From the NCBI GenBank assembly GCA_002396645.1, contig DGYI01000059.1, positions 1 through 51,840 on the forward strand: a stretch of 51,840 nucleotides of DNA, read 5' to 3'. Numbering within the stretch: the first letter of the stretch is position 1; each line of letters opens with the position of its first letter. The notes under the pieces were generated by a model that had not been told where the DNA came from, did no database searches, and worked only from the letters and a program-made list of their open reading frames with translations. Both the position numbers and the translations under genes were made by a program. This document shows positions 1 through 8,120 of the stretch, piece by piece. The stretch comes from Firmicutes bacterium UBA5010. Lineage in GTDB: Bacteria > Bacillota > Clostridia > Tissierellales > Sedimentibacteraceae.

Positions 1-20
1 ATAGGGTGCTTTTTCTATTC
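1..20 (+). terminator. Possible right arm of a terminator cut by the window edge
   Basis: The first bases read agggtgctttttct. This closely resembles the right arm and U-run (cgggtgctttta) of the complete terminator at 5090-5136. I infer the tail of a terminator for a gene lying left of the window. The left arm is not present, so this cannot be verified. From 103 to 407 I see no gene; a weak TATAAT at 239-244 is the only promoter-like sequence there. Confidence 0.3.
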
Positions 21-50
21 TATAAGAAAGTTCTTCTTTCCTATGGAAGA

Positions 51-102
51 GTGAAACTTGTTTCACCATGTAAACTTAGTTTACTATGTAAACGTGGTTC
101 AC
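51..102. promoter_or_regulatory. Three tandem palindromic operators
   Basis: Three near-perfect palindromes follow one another at 18-19 bp spacing: GTGAAACTTGTTTCAC (51-66), GTAAACTTAGTTTAC (70-84) and GTAAACGTGGTTCAC (88-102). They are separated by cat and tat. The half-site GTRAAC with its partner GTTYAC is typical in form of TetR-family operators (inference). They lie about 300 bp upstream of the ABC/AtuA operon. A weak promoter, TTGTTT at 58-63 with TTACTA at 81-86, would be embedded in them. The regulator is not encoded in the window. Confidence 0.6.
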
Positions 103-407
103 TTTTTAATAATTTTTTAGAATTACACTCGACCTACATAATATAACCATAAATAGAAAATATTATTCATAAATAATAATTAAAGTATTACTTTTTTTGA
201 TTACTGACTGAAAATTTATGATATCTTTTTATTTTACTTATAATATTTGCAATGATACAATGTCCCCGTCGTGATGTTTACAAATTATTTCAAATATATA
301 ATGTGGTTAAATGTGTTAAAAATAGAAGATTTTATATTGCGTGTATAAATGTTAAAAATGTAACAAAGATGTTTGTTTATATAACTAATAAAAAGGAGAA
401 TAACCTT

Positions 408-1196
408 ATGTATGATCTGAAAATTAAAGACCTTTCTTTTTCCTACAAAAATGATAATAGGTTAATTTTGAAAGATATAAATATAAATGTAAAAGAAGGT
501 GAATTTGTGTGTCTTCTTGGACAGTCCGGCTGTGGGAAGAGTACCTTTTTACGGCTTTTGACCGGATTGGAAACTTCAAATACAGGAACAATTCTTTTGG
601 GAGATAAGCCGATAAATTCGGCAGGTTTAGATAGGGGGGTTGTATTTCAGGATTATGGGTTGTTTCCATGGATGACAGCAGGAGAAAATATCATGCTCGC
701 ATTAAAACAGAAATATCCTAATGAAGATAAAAAGAAATTGAAGAATTTGGCCATTGATACCATGAAATCTGTCGGACTTGATGAGTCTATATACCGTAAG
801 CTCCCAAAGGAATTATCAGGAGGAATGAAGCAAAGATGTGCTATTGCGCAGGCGTTTAGCATTAATCCTCCTATCTTGCTTATGGACGAGCCATTTGGTG
901 CACTTGATGCCGTAACGCGTGCTCTTTTGCAGGACTTGCTATTGGAATTATGGTCAAAGGATAATTTAAAAAAGACTGTGTTTTTTGTTACACATGATGT
1001 AGATGAGGCATTGCTGCTAGCTAGCAGAATTATTGTTTTTGGACAGTCTCCGAGCAGTATAATTTATGAATGCTATATTCCCCCGAATAAGCGCCCTACA
1101 AGAGAAAATCAATTTGAAAACCCAGAAATTTTACAATTGCGTAATAATTTGATTTTACAAATTAATAAGGATGTAGCATCTCGTATTGAAGCATAG
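408..1196 (+). CDS. NitT/TauT-family ABC transporter ATP-binding protein
   Basis: This 262-residue ATPase is expected to energise an importer of the nitrate/sulfonate/taurine type on the cytoplasmic face of the membrane. Visible motifs are Walker A GQSGCGKST (38-46), Q-loop VFQDYGLFPW, signature LSGGMKQR, Walker B LLMDEPFGALD and the switch histidine in VTHD. I chose ATG 408 because AAAAGGAGAA (391-400) sits 7 bases upstream; the open frame runs back to 252 but that extension has no family similarity. Arginine is often CGN, unlike the core genes. The cognate lipoprotein and permease follow. The substrate cannot be read from sequence. Confidence 0.9.
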   Translation: MYDLKIKDLSFSYKNDNRLILKDININVKEGEFVCLLGQSGCGKSTFLRLLTGLETSNTGTILLGDKPINSAGLDRGVVFQDYGLFPWMTAGENIMLALKQKYPNEDKKKLKNLAIDTMKSVGLDESIYRKLPKELSGGMKQRCAIAQAFSINPPILLMDEPFGALDAVTRALLQDLLLELWSKDNLKKTVFFVTHDVDEALLLASRIIVFGQSPSSIIYECYIPPNKRPTRENQFENPEILQLRNNLILQINKDVASRIEA

Positions 1197-1456
1197 AAAC
1201 TTAAATATTATACGATTGATATAACAAGATTAAAATGCTTGATTTTTACAAGTTTTTAAGTCTGATAGTATTTGAAATTTAAGATGATATGTATAAAACA
1301 AAATATTTAGTATATATAATTTTTCTTTTGTTATATTTTTGCTTTAATATTATGTACATCAATATATATAGCTAAAGAAAAATTTTTATATAAAAGCAAC
1401 AAGGGCTCTGAATAAATAGAGTTAGACAATTTATATTATTAAAAAGGAGAATATTA

Positions 1457-2545
1457 ATGAAAAAAAGAATTGTTTTATTGATTTTAGTATTGGCTACAGC
1501 ATTTAGCATGGTTGCTTGCAGCGAAAAAAGTGAAGGCAAAGACAATGTTGATGCTAAAAGCACTTCCGGTGATGTGCTTGAGACAAATGTAATTAAGTGG
1601 ACTTCTGGTAACAGTGGTAATATAATGCTTACAATTGCAGAAAAAAAGGGCTTTCTTGCAGAAGAGGGTTTGAAAGTTGAAATGGTTTCTGCAACTGCAA
1701 ATGCTGATGCTATGGCATTGCTCGCTACAAGTAAGGTAGATGTTGTTTCTAATTCCGGAACCAGTAATCCTTTACAACAAATTGCAGCTGGTGTGGACTT
1801 GACAATTTTTGGGGGACACATGGTAGACGGCAGTATGCCTGTTATAGCACGCAAGGGTACTGTATGGAACGGAGTTCAGGATTTTATCGGCAAGAAAGTT
1901 GCTATCAACCCTTCTTATTTCGCTTTTACAGGTGCCGTTATGGATTTAGGATATGATGATCCTCTTACAGCAGTAGATTGGGTTATTTATGCTAATTACA
2001 GTGATGCAATGGCTGCTGTTGTAAAGGGTGAAGTTGACTATGCTTTGCAAGGTACCGGACAAATGTATGCTGTAAATAATATGGATGAAGTAGAAATTGT
2101 GACATATCATGGAAAAGTAATGCCAAACTATTCTTGCTGTCGTCTTGTTACTCAAACAAATTTTATAAAAGAAAATCCTAACACAATTAAAGCGTTGATG
2201 AGAGCTTTAATTCGTGCTCAACAATATTACGAGGCTAATAAAGAGGAAGCTGTAAATATACATGCTGAAAGTATCGGAGCGACTAAAGAATATGTAGAAG
2301 CTTTTATGCTTAATGAAAATTATGTGGTTAGCCCGGATCCGCTTAAAAATCCTGTTATACGTGCATGGGGTATTTTGGATAAAACCGGTTTCTTAAATGA
2401 AAACGCAAAAGAAATAGATATTTTGGATCACATTAATACTGATTTATACAAGGCTGCATTGGACGAAGTAATGGCAAAACACGGCAGTGAAGATCCTGAA
2501 TTCTACGATAGATTACTAAAATTCTATGAGGAACAAAATCAATAA
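1457..2545 (+). CDS. ABC transporter substrate-binding lipoprotein (NMT1/SsuA-like)
   Basis: A 362-residue extracytoplasmic binding protein. A signal peptide ends in a lipobox, SMVAC, with Cys21 as the predicted lipidated residue, followed by a charged linker. The mature part has the NMT1/SsuA-type start (IAEKKGFLAEEGLKVE) and the VDVVSNSGTSNP segment that in the family contacts ligand. RBS AAAAAGGAGA precedes ATG 1457. A 260-bp gap (1197-1456) separates it from the ATPase gene; I see no gene or clear promoter there. The family covers taurine, sulfonates, nitrate and thiamine precursors, so the ligand is open. Linkage to AtuA-like genes suggests an organic acid or related compound (inference). 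Confidence 0.88.
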   Translation: MKKRIVLLILVLATAFSMVACSEKSEGKDNVDAKSTSGDVLETNVIKWTSGNSGNIMLTIAEKKGFLAEEGLKVEMVSATANADAMALLATSKVDVVSNSGTSNPLQQIAAGVDLTIFGGHMVDGSMPVIARKGTVWNGVQDFIGKKVAINPSYFAFTGAVMDLGYDDPLTAVDWVIYANYSDAMAAVVKGEVDYALQGTGQMYAVNNMDEVEIVTYHGKVMPNYSCCRLVTQTNFIKENPNTIKALMRALIRAQQYYEANKEEAVNIHAESIGATKEYVEAFMLNENYVVSPDPLKNPVIRAWGILDKTGFLNENAKEIDILDHINTDLYKAALDEVMAKHGSEDPEFYDRLLKFYEEQNQ

Positions 2546-2575
2546 TCAATCATAGATACAAAGGAGACACTAAAT

Positions 2576-3337
2576 ATGAACAACCAAAAAAACTTTTTTA
2601 AAAAATATTGGCTTACTATTTGCATATATATTGGATTAGTGTTGCTATATGTAGGATATACAGAAAGTGGACGTGCTAATTCATACCTATTTCCTGATGT
2701 AGATGATATTGGAAAGGCATTCCAAGCTAATAAGGGTGTTATGCTGCTTAATTTAGTTTCGTCCTTCAAGCTGATGATTCCATCTATCCTTATATCTTTA
2801 GCTTTAGCTTTGGGTATTGGTACAATTCTCGGATTATGTAAATGGCTTAGAGAGGCACTTTATCCTGTAATATACTCATTTAGTGTGATTCCATCTATTC
2901 TTTTGTCTCCATTTGTACTGTTACTGGCTCCAAATTTTGTAGTTGCATCGGTTTTTTTGGTTGTCTACGGTACTGTATGGACGACATTATTTTCTACAAT
3001 TACAGGAATAATGACTATTGATAAGCGTTATTTGGACAAAGCTGCTACTTTAGAGCTTCATGGAGTTAAATTGATGACAAAGGTAATTTTGCCGGCTGCA
3101 AGTCCATCAATTTTATCCGGTTTTGTTAGTTCGCTTCGCAGTACATTTTTGATGCTGGTGTATGTAGAAATGTATGGTGCTCAGTATGGTATGGGATTTT
3201 TTGTAAAAAAATACTCGGAAATTGGACTGTTTAGTTATACTTGGGTGGGTTTTATTTTCTTAGTTATCGTGTTAGTTATTGTAATGCAGCTTTTTGAAAA
3301 ACTGAAAAATTACATGTTAAAGTGGACAATTGGATAA
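2576..3337 (+). CDS. ABC transporter permease (NitT/TauT, SsuC-like)
   Basis: A 253-residue integral membrane protein with about six hydrophobic segments. The ATPase-coupling EAA-type loop is visible as DKAATLELHGVKLMTKVILP. RBS AAGGAGAC lies upstream of ATG 2576, 30 bp after the lipoprotein gene, so the two are co-transcribed. Together with the preceding ATPase and lipoprotein it makes a complete importer. The length is normal for SsuC/TauC-type permeases. Confidence 0.88.
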   Translation: MNNQKNFFKKYWLTICIYIGLVLLYVGYTESGRANSYLFPDVDDIGKAFQANKGVMLLNLVSSFKLMIPSILISLALALGIGTILGLCKWLREALYPVIYSFSVIPSILLSPFVLLLAPNFVVASVFLVVYGTVWTTLFSTITGIMTIDKRYLDKAATLELHGVKLMTKVILPAASPSILSGFVSSLRSTFLMLVYVEMYGAQYGMGFFVKKYSEIGLFSYTWVGFIFLVIVLVIVMQLFEKLKNYMLKWTIG

Positions 3338-3409
3338 CATAGATACTGTTCAGGTTGAAATTAATAATGAATATGCTTATAAGCATATTACATAAGGGAG
3401 TGAGTTGCA

Positions 3410-4762
3410 TTGAAAAAGATTAGAATAGGATGTGGCGCCGGTTGCTGCAAGGATCGTATTGAACCTGTAGAAGAACTGCTTGAAAAGGGAGAGCTTGATT
3501 ATTTGGTTTTTGAAACCTTAGCAGAGCGTTCCTTTGCCAATCAACAGGCACAAAAAAGAGATGATAATACCAAAGGTTTTAATGACATGCTTGAGGTGCG
3601 TATGCGTCGAACATTAAAGCAAGCTGTGGAGAAAAACGTAAAAATTATTTCGAACATGGGTGGTGCAAATCCAAGCGGGGCGGTTAAAGTAGTAGCACGT
3701 GTGGCAAAAGAGCTGGGACTTTCTATAAAGATTGCAGTAGTAGAAGGCGATGATATTTTTCCAAATATAGATAGATATATGAAAAATGAGCGTTGGCAAT
3801 ATCCCGGAGAAACATTGGCGGATTTAGATGCAGAAATTTACTATGCTAATGTGTATCTTGGCGGTGAGCCTATACGTGAAGCATTAAGAAATGGTGCAGA
3901 CGTAGTAATTACAGGGCGAATTGCAGATGCGGCACTGTTTTCGGGTCCTTTAATGTATGAATTTGGTTGGGATCGCAATCATGCTAATATGGGACAAGCA
4001 ACCTTGGTTGGACATCTTCTTGAGTGCTGTGGACAAATTACAGGTGGATTTTTTGCTGATCCCGGTAAAAAAGAGGTTCCCGGCTTGGAGCGTTTAGGAT
4101 TTCCCATTGCAGAGGTTTCTGAGGATGGTAGTTTTGTTATAACAAAGGTTGAGGGTTCAGGAGGTATCGTTTCTGTTGATACCTGCAAAGAGCAGCTATT
4201 TTATGAGATAACAGACCCAAGCTGTTACAAGACACCGGATGCGATTGTTGATTTTTCCGGAGTTTCATTTGAACAACTGGGAAAAGATGCGGTTCGTGCT
4301 ACGGGAGCAGTTTCAAAAGGGATTCCGGATACATTAAAGGTCAATGTTGGATATATTGATGGTTTTAAGGCTACGGGTATAGTTACTTATGCAGGCAGCA
4401 ATTCACTGAAACTGGCAGAATTGTGTGCAGATATTGTTTGGAAGCGAACAGAAATTGTTGGAATAAATCCAATTGATAAACGCACAGATTATGTTGGATA
4501 TAATGCTCTTTGTAAAACTGCTACATCAGATTATTATTCAGGAGATAAACATAGTGAAATTATGCTGCGTATGTCAGTACGTACAAAGACAGAGAAAGAA
4601 GCAAAGCTTTTTGCTGATGAATTTGGTTTCCTTTACACAAATGGACCGGCAAGTTCGACTGGTATGAATTCAGAAGTGATAAAGTCTTATTCTGTAACAT
4701 CAATTTTTATTCCTGTTGAGGACGTTGTTACTACTGTTAGATATGAGGAGGTAGGGGTATGA
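3410..4762 (+). CDS. AtuA-family protein (DUF1446)
   Basis: A 450-residue cytoplasmic protein of the family named after Pseudomonas AtuA (acyclic terpene utilisation), whose exact reaction is not settled. Recognisable family features are the start IRIGCGAGCCKDR, the SNMGGANPSGAV segment, the VVITGRIADAALF segment and EGSGGIVSVDTCKEQL. Translation begins at TTG 3410 behind AAGGGAGTGAG. Many AtuA proteins carry a C-terminal ferredoxin-fold domain; here that domain is the next gene, overlapping by 4 bases (ATGA). Arginine codons are mostly CGN. The importer just upstream probably supplies its substrate (inference). Confidence 0.85.
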   Translation: MKKIRIGCGAGCCKDRIEPVEELLEKGELDYLVFETLAERSFANQQAQKRDDNTKGFNDMLEVRMRRTLKQAVEKNVKIISNMGGANPSGAVKVVARVAKELGLSIKIAVVEGDDIFPNIDRYMKNERWQYPGETLADLDAEIYYANVYLGGEPIREALRNGADVVITGRIADAALFSGPLMYEFGWDRNHANMGQATLVGHLLECCGQITGGFFADPGKKEVPGLERLGFPIAEVSEDGSFVITKVEGSGGIVSVDTCKEQLFYEITDPSCYKTPDAIVDFSGVSFEQLGKDAVRATGAVSKGIPDTLKVNVGYIDGFKATGIVTYAGSNSLKLAELCADIVWKRTEIVGINPIDKRTDYVGYNALCKTATSDYYSGDKHSEIMLRMSVRTKTEKEAKLFADEFGFLYTNGPASSTGMNSEVIKSYSVTSIFIPVEDVVTTVRYEEVGV

Positions 4763-5070
4763 AGTTAAGAGAAATTGCGCATACTCGTGCCGGTGATAAA
4801 GGAAACTTGCTGAATATTAGTGTGATTCCGTATAATGAATCTGATTATGAATTCTTAAAAAAACATCTTTCCACGGCTAAGGTGCAACACTTCTTTCGTG
4901 ATATGTGTAAAGGGGATGTAACCCGTTATGAAGCAGATGGACTATGTACATTGAATTTTGTTTTAGAGCATATGCTTGATGGAGGCTCTACAAGAAATTT
5001 AGGTCTTGATGTACTTGGACGCAGTACTGCTCAGGCAATTTTGGAAATTGAGCTTGAAGATATTAAATAA
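4759..5070 (+). CDS. AtuA C-terminal-type small protein
   Basis: A 103-residue protein matching the C-terminal module of longer AtuA proteins. Typical motifs are AHTRAGDKGNLLNISVIP near the N-terminus, RYEADGLCTLNFVLEHMLDGG in the middle, and a LGRSTAQAILEIEL end. Its ATG overlaps the AtuA stop by 4 bases, implying translational coupling and a two-subunit complex. The two genes could be a natural split or the ancestral unfused state. No catalytic residue assignment is possible from sequence alone. Confidence 0.8.
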   Translation: MKLREIAHTRAGDKGNLLNISVIPYNESDYEFLKKHLSTAKVQHFFRDMCKGDVTRYEADGLCTLNFVLEHMLDGGSTRNLGLDVLGRSTAQAILEIELEDIK

Positions 5071-5089
5071 ATCTATGATATAACTATAA

Positions 5090-5136
5090 AAAGCATCTGT
5101 AAAGCCGTTATAAATGGTTTTAACGGGTGCTTTTAA
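5090..5136 (+). terminator. Rho-independent terminator of the ABC/AtuA operon
   Basis: An AAAGCA-UCUGU-AAAGCC left arm pairs with GGUUUU-A-ACGGG-UGCUUU, about 17 base pairs including G-U pairs and one bulged A, followed by a U-rich tail. It lies 20 bp after the last stop codon of the operon. Confidence 0.85.
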
Positions 5137-5187
5137 TACTTAACAGCATTGTATTAAAGGCTGACAAAAATAAATATTATTTTAAAT

Positions 5188-5216
5188 TTGACAAAATTGA
5201 CATATTAATATATATT
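5188..5216 (+). promoter_or_regulatory. Sigma-A-type promoter of prmA
   Basis: TTGACA (5188-5193), a 17-bp spacer and TATATT (5211-5216), placed 35 bp before the prmA start and after the previous operon's terminator. Confidence 0.7.
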
Positions 5217-5250
5217 TAGAACGATATGTTTTGATAGATTGGAGATTTAT

Positions 5251-6222
5251 ATGAAATTTAAAGAAGTTATTATAGAAACCAGTACCGAGGGTATAGAGCT
5301 TTTAAATGCTGTACTTATAAAATTGGATATTGCAGAGGTAGTTATAGAGGATGCAAGTGTATTTGAAGAGTTTTTGACTGCTGATACTATGAGCTGGGAT
5401 TATTATGATGAAAGTCTTAACAGCATGAAGGATTGTGCTACAAGAATGAAAATTTATCTTGGAGATAATGAACAGGGAGAGCAGGAATTAAATGCTCTTA
5501 AAGCTGAACTTAAAAATCTGAAAAATAATGATATAGGTATAGATTTAGGAAGCCTTGATTTGACTGTTAATATAGTTGATGATGAGGATTGGGCAAATAA
5601 CTGGAAGCAATTTTTTAAGCCTTTTGAGGTTGGTGAAAAAATATTGGTTAAGCCTACCTGGGAAGAGCTTGAAAATGAAACAGACAGAATAGTACTTGAA
5701 ATAGATCCCGGGGCAAGTTTTGGTACAGGACAGCATTTCACAACCCAACTTTGTATTGAACAGATTGAAAAATACATAGACAAAGGCATGGAAGTTTTAG
5801 ATATGGGATGCGGAAGCGGAATATTATCTATTGCTTCAATACTTCTTGGTGCAAAGCATGTTGTAGGTGTTGATATAGATGAAAATGCGGTCAGAATTGC
5901 TAAGGAAAATGCTGCTGTTAATAATATATATGAAAATAAATTCATGACTTATTGCGGAAATATAATTGAAGATGAGAGATTGCAGGATGTTATAGGATTT
6001 AACAAATATGATATGATAGCAGTTAATATAATAGCTGATATCATTATTGAAATGGGCGATTGTTTCCCTAAGTTTTTAAAGCAGGGCGGAATTCTGATAA
6101 CGTCAGGTATTATTGAAAAATATGTGGATCAGGTAAAGGATATGCTTGTAAATCTTGGATTTGAAATAAAAGAAACAATTCAAAAAGAAGACTGGGTATC
6201 TATTACGGCTATTTTAAAATAA
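5251..6222 (+). CDS. prmA: Ribosomal protein L11 methyltransferase
   Basis: A 323-residue SAM-dependent enzyme that methylates ribosomal protein L11. The N-terminal half is the L11-binding domain. The catalytic half shows the family motif GTGQHFTT (158-165), the SAM-binding DMGCGSG (184-190), an acidic VDIDENAV and a NIIADI motif. I chose ATG 5251, six bases after GGAG at 5241-5244; an in-frame TTG at 5239 overlaps that RBS and is unlikely. It heads an operon with rsmE and a YgjP-like gene. From here on arginine is almost always AGA, in contrast to the operon to the left. Confidence 0.95.
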   Translation: MKFKEVIIETSTEGIELLNAVLIKLDIAEVVIEDASVFEEFLTADTMSWDYYDESLNSMKDCATRMKIYLGDNEQGEQELNALKAELKNLKNNDIGIDLGSLDLTVNIVDDEDWANNWKQFFKPFEVGEKILVKPTWEELENETDRIVLEIDPGASFGTGQHFTTQLCIEQIEKYIDKGMEVLDMGCGSGILSIASILLGAKHVVGVDIDENAVRIAKENAAVNNIYENKFMTYCGNIIEDERLQDVIGFNKYDMIAVNIIADIIIEMGDCFPKFLKQGGILITSGIIEKYVDQVKDMLVNLGFEIKETIQKEDWVSITAILK

Positions 6223-6306
6223 TAATATTTTAAAAATTTAATGAAGCAAATTTAAATAATTCATTCAGATTTGCGCTTATATAACTTTACGGAAAGGAAT
6301 ATTAAT

Positions 6307-7089
6307 ATGTTCAGATATTTCAGTTCTGAGAAAAAAATAATTGATGATATAGTGAGAATTGAAGGTGCAGATGTCAATCACCTGAAAAATACCTTAAGAG
6401 CAAAAATAGGCGAGGAAGTTTCAATAGTTACAAGCGAATGTGAGTATATAGCAAATATTATTAGCTTTGAAAATGACAGTGTTATATGTAAAATAAAGTG
6501 CAAAACAGATACGAATAATGAAGCCAATATTCATATATGCCTGTGCCAAGGCTTGCCAAAGCAGACTAAAATGGAAGATATAATACAGCAAAATGTGGAG
6601 CTTGGTGTTAAAAGCTTTATACCTCTTATAACAGAGCGTACGGTTGTTAAGCTCAATGACAAATCAAGAGAGCTGAAAAAACTTGACAGGTGGAGAAAAA
6701 TAGCTCATGAATCCTCTAAGCAAAGCAAGAGAAATATAGTTCCCGAGGTTGAGGATATTTTAACTGTAAATGAGCTTGTTGACAGACTTAAAAAAGAAAA
6801 TGCGAGAATTATTGTTCCTTATGAGTTAGAAGGCAATAAAACAATGAAAGAGGTTTTATCCCAGCATGTAAAGAGTATTTCGCATGATTCGAATACTTTA
6901 AACGATAAAGCCAATAAATATTATGTAATAATAGGCCCGGAAGGCGGATTTGACGAAAAAGAAATTATTAAATTTCAAGATATTGGGGCAGATATTGTAA
7001 CTTTAGGAAAAAGAATATTGAGGACTGAAACGGCAGGCCTTGTGGCTTCATCAATTATACTTTATGAGCATGGCGAAATGGAAGTTTAA
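6307..7089 (+). CDS. rsmE: 16S rRNA m3U1498 methyltransferase
   Basis: A 260-residue SPOUT-fold methyltransferase modifying U1498 of 16S rRNA. The diagnostic C-terminal knot sequences are visible: IGPEGGFDEKE, then LGKRILRTETA. The segment TKMEDIIQQNVELGV is also typical. The start is ATG 6307 behind AAAGGAA; an upstream in-frame TTG (6271) has no RBS. prmA next to rsmE is a conserved Firmicutes arrangement. Confidence 0.95.
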   Translation: MFRYFSSEKKIIDDIVRIEGADVNHLKNTLRAKIGEEVSIVTSECEYIANIISFENDSVICKIKCKTDTNNEANIHICLCQGLPKQTKMEDIIQQNVELGVKSFIPLITERTVVKLNDKSRELKKLDRWRKIAHESSKQSKRNIVPEVEDILTVNELVDRLKKENARIIVPYELEGNKTMKEVLSQHVKSISHDSNTLNDKANKYYVIIGPEGGFDEKEIIKFQDIGADIVTLGKRILRTETAGLVASSIILYEHGEMEV

Positions 7090-7132
7090 AGTTTGAAATC
7101 GATGCATGTGCATAGAAAAGGATAATATTAAA

Positions 7133-7657
7133 ATGAAATATGACTATGAATTAATAAAGTCTGCTAGAAAAACTATTGAAATATCAATCTCTAAAGAGTT
7201 TAAAATTATTGTCAGAGCTCCTTATAAAATGTCTCATGCAGATATAGATAAATTTGTTTTAAAGCATGAAAATTGGATTGAAAAGCATTTAGTTATTGCA
7301 AAGAATAGATATGAAGCTAAAGGCTATGATGAATTATCTGATGACGAAATTATTAATTTAAAACAAAAAGCTATGGAGGTAATTCCCAAGAGGGTTGAAT
7401 ATTTCAGTAAAATAATGAATGTAAAGCCTTACGGGATAAAAATAACCTCCGCAAAAACCAGATGGGGAAGCTGCAGCTCAAAAAATAGTCTGTGTTTTTC
7501 GTACAGACTCATGCTATATCCTCCGGAGGCCGTAGATTATGTTGTAGTGCATGAATTGGCACATATCAGAATAAAAAATCACAGTAAACTTTTTTATCAG
7601 GAAATAGAAAAATATATGCCGGATTATAAAAATAGAAAGAAAATGTTAAATTCCTAA
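7133..7657 (+). CDS. YgjP-like metal-dependent hydrolase (M48-like)
   Basis: A 174-residue protein of the YgjP/DUF45 family, putative zinc-dependent hydrolase. The metal-binding motif HELAH is at 140-144 with a further histidine at 150, preceded by the family hallmark TRWGSCSSK (109-117). ATG 7133 follows AGAAAAGGAT; an upstream in-frame GTG at 7106 is an alternative start. It is 43 bp downstream of rsmE and probably in the same operon. The physiological substrate of this family is not established. Confidence 0.85.
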   Translation: MKYDYELIKSARKTIEISISKEFKIIVRAPYKMSHADIDKFVLKHENWIEKHLVIAKNRYEAKGYDELSDDEIINLKQKAMEVIPKRVEYFSKIMNVKPYGIKITSAKTRWGSCSSKNSLCFSYRLMLYPPEAVDYVVVHELAHIRIKNHSKLFYQEIEKYMPDYKNRKKMLNS

Positions 7658-7748
7658 TAATATTATTTTTACTTATAATATTATTAAATGGGGCTTTAGC
7701 ATTTTTTTTATGTAATTGAATAGTATATAATAAATGTTTTTTATATAA

Positions 7749-7765
7749 TCTCGATATTATCGAGA
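7749..7765. promoter_or_regulatory. Perfect palindrome overlapping a candidate -10
   Basis: TCTCGATA-T-TATCGAGA, two perfect 8-bp arms around one base. Its first base is the last base of a TATAAT at 7744-7749, and it lies 20 bp before the start of a small membrane protein gene. The position suits an operator; the regulator is unknown. No good -35 is visible at standard spacing. Confidence 0.45.
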
Positions 7766-7785
7766 TATTTAGAAAGGATGTTGTT

Positions 7786-7965
7786 ATGGGATTTTTTGGT
7801 TTTAAACGCGGATGCCCGAGATTCAGATTTACTGAGATTGTAGGATTAATGATAGCTGTTATAGGAGCTATTATTGTTGTACAGATATTGCCGCTGCGAA
7901 TTTGGCTGTTTATATTGGGTTTTTTATTAATAATATTAGGATGTACACTGGTTAAGCTATTATAA
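7786..7965 (+). CDS. Small two-segment membrane protein
   Basis: A 59-residue protein, too short for routine gene calls. A cationic N-terminus (GFKRGCPRFRF) is followed by two hydrophobic segments (about 18-36 and 40-58), so it should sit in the cytoplasmic membrane. RBS AGAAAGGAT lies 6 bases upstream of ATG 7786 and the TAA is at 7963-7965. I recall similar short proteins in other Clostridia but know no function. It has its own upstream palindrome, and may be a separate transcription unit. Confidence 0.65.
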   Translation: MGFFGFKRGCPRFRFTEIVGLMIAVIGAIIVVQILPLRIWLFILGFLLIILGCTLVKLL

Positions 7966-8025
7966 GGAAAATTTGTTTGCATAGAATCAGAGTTAAGGTA
8001 TAAAGTGGACTATGTTTATTTTATG

Positions 8026-8046
8026 GAAGAATCGTTCTGATTCTTC
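8026..8046 (+). terminator. Hairpin after the small membrane protein gene
   Basis: GAAGAATC-GTTCT-GATTCTTC gives a perfect 8-bp stem. It is followed by atttatg rather than a strong U-run, so termination is possible but weak. Confidence 0.35.
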
Positions 8047-8080
8047 ATTTATGTGCTAGAAAAAAAGAACTTTTTATTAA

Positions 8081-8110
8081 ATAAAAAAATAATGGCCTAA
8101 AGCCATTATT
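8081..8110 (-). terminator. Terminator of rpmB
   Basis: On the minus strand a perfect 9-bp stem (AATAATGGC and its complement, loop of 5) is followed directly by a run of T (8081-8087 read in reverse). It starts 10 bp after the rpmB stop. Confidence 0.85.
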
Positions 8111-8120
8111 GAAAAATTAA

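Noticed and set aside
245..407. TPP or other riboswitch before the NitT/TauT-type ABC genes
   Set aside because: The NMT1-like binding protein suggested thiamine precursors, but no CUGAGA-type TPP landmark or strong stem is visible.
1372..1854. 160-codon minus-strand open frame opposite the lipoprotein gene
   Set aside because: It is antisense to a clear lipoprotein with RBS and lipobox, has no family similarity and no RBS of its own.
5454..5945. 163-codon minus-strand open frame inside prmA
   Set aside because: Shadow of a strongly conserved coding region, no RBS.
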